From positions 1 to 13,078 of the forward strand of contig JAEWWM010000074.1 in the NCBI GenBank assembly GCA_023458915.1: a DNA stretch of 13,078 nucleotides, in the 5' to 3' direction. Shown piece by piece: positions 12,680 to 13,078 of the stretch. Every line of letters starts with the position of its first letter. Position 1 is the stretch's first letter. The position numbers were made by a program, and so were the translations under genes. The notes beneath the pieces are model-generated. The model did no database searches. It was not told where the DNA came from and saw nothing but the letters and a program-made list of their open reading frames with translations. Source of the DNA: Bacillota bacterium. Lineage in GTDB: Bacteria; Bacillota; Clostridia; Oscillospirales; Acutalibacteraceae.

Positions 12680-13078
12680 CGAAAACTCCTTTAATAGGGC
12701 TAATAAAAATTTTTTCGCCTTCCAAATCAATATCACTTACCGTTCCATCTATAATCGGAACAAGATACTCATTATTTTTTGAATCCACAATAACATAAAT
12801 ATCATTAGCACCAGTATGCAAAACGTCTTTTAAGATGCCGTAAAAAGTTCCGCTTTGTGTATCCAGAACCTGAAGACCTTTAAGGTCTTCGATAAAAAAG
12901 TGGTCTTTTTTAAGGGATATATCTTTTTTAAAAGCATAAATGAATTTCCCGCGTAAACTTTCTGCAGAATTTTTATCATTTATATTTTTTATTTTCATTA
13001 AAACTTGAGATTTATGAATTCTTAAATCTGTAACGTCAATAGGTAACTTATTGACATCAGTAAAAAATCTTTTTATTT
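12669..13078 (-). CDS. rimM: Ribosome maturation factor RimM (5' end outside window)
   Basis: RimM binds S19 and helps mature the 30S subunit head. The frame is open to the window edge, so about 135 C-terminal residues are present of a family length near 170; the ATG at 12998 is internal. The N-terminal RimM domain is represented by KRFFTDVNKLPID, SQVLMKIKNINDKNSAESL and RGKFIYAFKKD. The C-terminal PRC-barrel follows, with GLQVLDTQSGTFYGILKDV, GANDIYVI, EYLVPIIDGTVSDID and EGEKIFISPIKGVFD. It overlaps trmD by 11 bp, in the usual ribosomal-RNA/tRNA maturation operon. Its promoter is beyond the window. Confidence 0.93.
   Translation of the reverse strand, partial: IKRFFTDVNKLPIDVTDLRIHKSQVLMKIKNINDKNSAESLRGKFIYAFKKDISLKKDHFFIEDLKGLQVLDTQSGTFYGILKDVLHTGANDIYVIVDSKNNEYLVPIIDGTVSDIDLEGEKIFISPIKGVFDAD

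Noticed and set aside
12680..12736. Upstream extension of trmD to 12736
   Set aside because: It would overlap the rimM PRC-barrel coding sequence by 68 bp and lacks a ribosome site; the ATG at 12679 has AGGAG at normal distance.

Overview
The window is AT-rich. It joins an integrated mobile element (left, about 1-8560) to ordinary low-GC Gram-positive chromosome (right, about 8537-13078). The chromosomal genes (rimM-trmD, an HPr-family protein, an initiator tRNA, a PhoB/OmpR-type two-component pair), strong GGAGG ribosome sites and TTGACA/TATAAT promoters point to a Firmicute. The HPr sequence style suggests Clostridia, perhaps Oscillospiraceae; this is inference, not a species call.

Mobile element, from its tRNA end leftwards. 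The 3' end of a minus-strand initiator tRNA-Met (8537-8613) abuts a terminator and the stop of a tyrosine integrase (7038-8435, +). Upstream of the integrase, in the same direction, is an XRE-type repressor (6254-7018, +). Opposing these is a leftward operon: excisionase-like DNA-binding protein (6062-5871), CHC2 zinc-finger primase fragment (5871-5263), DUF927/D5-like P-loop ATPase (5261-3294), a terminase-small-subunit-like HTH protein (3104-2736) and two related small proteins (2692-2558 and 2479-2150). The promoters of the two operons face each other across about 60 bp and share a repeated operator-like sequence, so this looks like a lysogeny-type switch. The gene set and order resemble a phage satellite (PICI-like) or a small integrative element. 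No capsid or conjugation genes are in view, and the distal attachment site lies outside the window.

An IS21-family insertion sequence (about 100-2099) has a full-length istA but an istB cut off just after its Walker A motif, so it is probably no longer mobile. Left of it, a gene starts at 53 and runs off the edge.

Chromosomal side. A PhoB-type response regulator (9110-9838) is followed by a soluble histidine kinase with no sensor region (10052-10735), which is preceded by a short leader ORF. Next are a left-handed beta-helix acyltransferase-like protein (10815-11486) and, convergent with it, an HPr-family protein with Tyr in place of the phospho-accepting His15 but with Ser46 kept (11777-11490). 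The window ends with trmD and a 5'-truncated rimM, overlapping by 11 bp.

The items most worth a second look are the face-to-face switch, the HTH inserted in the integrase, the GTCACC-rich non-coding stretch beside the replication gene (a candidate origin), the 22-bp tandem duplication that frameshifts a small gene, the Tyr15 HPr, and the perfect hairpin lying between a strong Shine-Dalgarno sequence and its start codon at 10763-10817.
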